Source: Callipepla californica brunnescens (lineage: Eukaryota; Chordata; Aves; Galliformes; Odontophoridae). From it: DNA of 64,000 bases. The DNA lies in the NCBI GenBank assembly GCA_023055505.1, contig JALIRH010000111.1, positions 62,001 through 126,000 on the forward strand. The letters run 5' to 3'. The notes under the pieces are model-generated. The model made no database searches, was not told the DNA's origin, and saw only the letters and a list, made by a program, of their open reading frames with translations. Shown here one piece after another: positions 59,768 through 64,000 of the stretch (position 1 is its first letter; every line of letters begins with the position of its first letter). A program made the position numbers and the translations under genes.

Positions 59768-62700
59768 CTAAAACAAACAAACAAACAAACAAAACAAACA
59801 AGAAACAGAACAAAACAAAACAAACAAAAAAACCCCCACAACCCTAAAGATGACCACTTATTAAATTAAAGGTAAAGGTAAGTTTACAAACGCATATTAA
59901 ACAATGATTGACTGATCGTTATACTCTTCATAGAATATATTTTAGAGTATAATATAGAGTATATAACAGATACAAAGCCTGGCTCAAAATATATATGAAG
60001 TACTCTTCACGTTTAAAAGTCCAAAGCAGCACATCTCCTTCCTGCTGCACATGCAGCACAATGATAAATTGTGGCAAGCACAGTTCTCTGAGATGTGTAT
60101 GTATTTGTCTACTGAAAATGACAATTAAAATTTTGTTCTCATTTCAGCTTCCTTAGGTGCACCAAAGAAAGGATTGGAGAGATAACTTAGGTACAAATGA
60201 CTGCAGAAACCATTAGGGAATATAAAAATATATGTAAACAGTAGAATAAATATTATTGTTCATACACATAACAAAGTATATCAAAACTACATCTGAAGTA
60301 AATTAGAATAAATGCAGATATCCAAATAAACACATAGGCTGCAAAGTGACTCACTGATCTTATTCTCTTTTAGTTTGTACCTAGGAACAAACAGAAATGT
60401 ATGAGAATGGCCGCTGCTGTCAGTGGAGATAAATTAGCATCCTTGTCACCATGCAACAATAACTGGCACTTATTTTTAGTTACTGTAATTCAATTTTACA
60501 GTGAAAAAAATTATGATAAAAGCACCAGCCTCATGTTATCTGCCCGATTCTTCAGGGCCAACAAGAAGAGCATTGTCACCCATGCTTGAAGTTTTCTGTT
60601 TTATCAAAGAGAGGTAAAGTTGTTAGTAAGCCCAATGACCAGACAGATGAGAGAAGGGCTGTATTTATTTAGCATAAGTTCCTCTACTACATGTTGAATA
60701 ATTTAATATATTCATTTGAATAATCAAAACTACCACAAAAAGTTTTGATTGTAAGATTGCACAGGGCATCAGATTTGAAGAATATACAATACAACCTACA
60801 CATATTCTTCCAAGGAAAATTAAAATGCCTCAATTATCACAGCCAGGACAACTCCCAACTTTCATGCCAGTTCTGCTTGGCAGGCAGGAACCCCTCCATC
60901 TTGAGATGGAGCAATGCCCAAAACAGATGTTCTGAAGGTCTCAAGTCTAGCAGCCAATGCAGTTTGTTGTTATGTAACTGCTACTTCATTTTGTAAAATA
61001 TTTAGAGTAGAGCAACCCAGCAGCCCCAGGTTTGCCAGATCTCCACTGATATTTTCCACTACATGATTTTAAGTCAGTGTTTGTATACATTGGCTCCTTT
61101 GTTTCCTTAATCAGCTCTGCTATTGCAGTTCCACTACAGCTGAGAAAATACATGATTAGCTAACAGCACTTTAATGAATGCTGAAATTTTCAACTGTTTG
61201 TTTAGAAATCAGAAAATGAACACTTTTAAATTGCCTTCTTCACACTCTCTATTTCAAAAAGCATTATCTCATTTTCTGTAAATATCTACTTTCCAATTCT
61301 TTTCTGTCATAGTGACCATTACACTGATACAAAATACTTCTCTTAAATTCGTGACATTTCTCTAGAACAGTGTTAAAATACATTCTTTGGTGCAAAATGT
61401 TTTCCATTAATGCAGGTTATATATCTGCAGAATTACAGTTGGAAATTACACTGCTGGAAGTTATTTGGCATTCTGAAAAGCAGCTGTTTCCACAGTGAAG
61501 GAACTTATGTATTGAGAACAAAATAAAGAAAAAATATTGAGATCTAAATGTCTTTTTTTTTTTTTTAACAAGAAAAACAGAATCAGTATAGTAAGCTGCC
61601 AAAATAAATAAAAAAATAAATAAAGAATAACAGGAAGCCTACACATAGAGAACACATATGCTGATTCTGCCCTGTGTTCATTAAATGTTTCTTCCCAAAG
61701 GAAGCTGATGGAAGAGAATAATGGTTTGATGATGTTTCATATCCTCACCTTCTCTGGAGGACAAGAATAGAAAATGTATTTTACAGTATTTTTCCACCTT
61801 TCTTGCATTGCTGGAATTGACACTAATATCAATTTTATCTCTTAGTGAAGAGGGCAGTGACCCATTCACCTCATCTACCAAAACAAATGTTAGCCTGTGG
61901 AGTATCTGGTCTCCATTAGACCACAGAGGCTGGAGACTCTAATTCTTCTTAGCTGAATATGACCTTCCCTCAGAGAAAAAACAGTAAGTGTGTATTCAAA
62001 CGGAAAGAAAAGTAGAGATAGGAAATCCAATAAACAACACATCTGGTACTCACACCTCCCTTTCTGCTTTGCTGCTTAATTATTCAATGGAATTAATTGT
62101 ATTTAATGCAATGAGTTCTCTCATTCAATTTATAATATATTGATTTTAAAGGAAAAGACTTAAAGGAAAAGAGAAATTTATCACTCTCTTTGGGCTCAGA
62201 CCCTCTTTAGTTTAAAAATAGGCTATCAATTAATGAAAAAGGTGGGTGACTGTTCTCGCTCACAGCATTCAGTATGAGTGTTGAGACTCATAACCACAGG
62301 TCATAGACTGATTGATTCCTCTTTTCTGGTGATGGATTTATTACTATTTTTAATCTAAAGTACTAATCTGTGTATCTTTTTTTTATCTGCTATTCACTAG
62401 CGTTGTTTTTACAATCTTAGATAACCCTGCACAGACTTGAGCTCTGTATTTGAATCCCATGCTATATGAAAGGTAACGATCACTTTGTCATCTGAAAACA
62501 GGGTACTCCCCAGTTATCTGAAATACAGCAGCAGTAGTAGGGGAAATGCAGTGTTGACACCCTTTAAACAGAGCTTAATATCAGTGATATATCCTGAGTT
62601 GATCTACAGTATTACTTGCAAATAGAATAACCTTCAAATTTGTTTTTATCTCTGGCTCCTCCTCAGTCAGGTCTGACTTTCCCTTGGCTGATGCTGGAAC

Positions 62701-64000
62701 AGAGACAGAGTCATTTATATCATAGAGACAGGGGTGATTACAAAGCAAAGCAATCATGCCTCTAATGCTCTATTTCTCCTTTTTTCCTCTCATCTGTTTC
62801 TTTTCTTTTATAAAATCACCATGGTCCTAGCTCTATCCTCAATCTCTCCAACAGACATTGCTCTGTGCCTCTTTTGAGTTACTAACAAAGGAATTTAGCT
62901 ATACGTTAAGAATAGCAAACAGAGTTTATATTTTTTCTTCCTGTAACACATGCTTATCCTGTACAGAAACACATTTACAAGTAAAAGTTGAATTCTTAAC
63001 ACTGACTCTTTGTAACCTTTTTAATGAAAGACAAATATACATAAGCAGTAGTTCTATATCAAATTCATAATAAGCCAGTATTTAGTAACTACTTCTTTCC
63101 TGCAATATACAATGCAAATAAAGCAAAGGATCTTTACTTTTTGAGGAAATTTTAAACAAGCTGAAGAGAGGTAAGCTCTTGCATCTCTCATGAGTTTCTT
63201 AGAGAGAGGCATTAACAGAACTAGGCATAGCAGAAAAGAGCTGTCGCCATGCCAGCAATCAGTTGGAGAGACAGTGGGCTTAGGATGACTACCAAATCAC
63301 AGCATGAGTCTTTAATGACATTGTTCATCTTTTGCATTTTGGATTTTGACGAGCCAAACTCAAAAAAAAAAAAAAAAAAAAAAAAAAAGATAAACTGACA
63401 ATATCTGACAGGGAGATTGTAAATGTTTGCTAATGATACAAACCTCTACTATAACCATTGATGAATTGCAATTAAAAAGGACTGATACTTCTCTAAACAG
63501 ACCCAGGATGCAAATACATTTTATTAATGCTATGTAGTAAAAGAAAATGAGAGGAAAAATGACCCTATAACACAAGCAAATTTCTCAGCTATTTGTTATC
63601 TAATTCAAGAATCCATGGTGAATGGCCTTCAGAAAAATATATGTACTTTTTACTCTAATAAATGGTTGCAAGTAAGTCTAAGTTAACATAAATCAAATAC
63701 CAGAAATTTGGACAGTCACCTACAAATGTGCCTAAGTTCAGAAAAAGAAATCCCTTTCTTCCAGGGGCTGACTTTCCCAACCTCATGTAAGCTACGGAAA
63801 TAACAATTGTATTTCAAAATTTTTTTCATCAGCATTCATTTCTATTTTTAATGAAATCTTTCACTACTGAATGAAAAAAAAAATAGATACAGTTCTGATT
63901 TAACAGCTTCACTTTCAATGCTAGGATAAAGAACTTAGGAAAAAAAAAGAAAGCCATCAGAACAGAAAACAACTGCAGTGTGGGGTGAACTTATTTTGCC
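59768..64000 (-). other. 5' intron of OSBPL6, open to the right
   Basis: It starts beside a (CAAA)n tract (59768-59828) that forms part of the acceptor's pyrimidine tract on the minus strand. It also holds (AAAT)n near 61600-61625 and poly-A at 63361-63388. The expected N-terminal coding exon was not found here. Confidence 0.55.
63361..63388. repeat. poly-A tract
   Basis: Run of about 28 A. No retroelement body recognised. Confidence 0.85.

Noticed and set aside
61681..61881. Minus-strand 66-codon frame in the 5' intron
   Set aside because: No recognisable domain, no good splice sites in a compatible phase, and no match to the expected ORP6 N-terminus.

Overview
This is a window of bird nuclear DNA, most likely from a galliform and probably chicken. 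The evidence is a spliced vertebrate gene with large AT-rich introns, a CR1 LINE with the chicken-type 3' end, a mariner remnant resembling chicken galluhop, and LTR sequence of avian ERV type. There are no bacterial-style operons, and nearly all long open frames are shadows.

Right-hand part (about 28.6-64.0 kb, minus strand): most of OSBPL6, the oxysterol-binding-protein-related protein ORP6. I assembled 20 constitutive coding exons plus two in-frame cassette exons by translating between splice signals. All exon phases join without a break. The exons encode the PH domain, a coiled-coil/linker region, an FFAT motif (EFFDAQE) for ER contact-site docking, and most of the sterol/lipid-binding ORD with its signature EQVSHHPP. 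The N-terminal exon(s) lie beyond the right edge. The last roughly 75-80 codons were not found in the 28.6 kb to the left. The last exon found ends in a non-canonical GC donor.

Middle part (about 7-28.6 kb): no intact gene recognised. It holds a mariner remnant, a minus-strand CR1 LINE, and a decayed TRIM2-like B-box exon. It also holds a direct duplication of about 1.46 kb (7947-9404 and 26874-28332, about 99% identical by eye), whose right copy stops about 250 bp from the last OSBPL6 exon found. This duplication is a natural suspect for a segmental duplication or an assembly mis-join.

Left-hand part (1-6.9 kb): very GC-rich. A macrosatellite (1 to about 4790) has units of about 1.58 and 2.11 kb. 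Each unit carries a comb of short palindromes (CCCTG-NTTA-CAGGG and compensated variants such as CCCCG-CTAA-CGGGG), often 65-115 bp apart. I regard this as the most unusual signal in the window. Next come an LTR-like fragment, a GC-rich minisatellite of about 262-285 bp units, and a minus-strand promoter with TATA, CCAAT and E2F-like elements and a short first exon with a splice donor. The gene driven by that promoter could not be identified.
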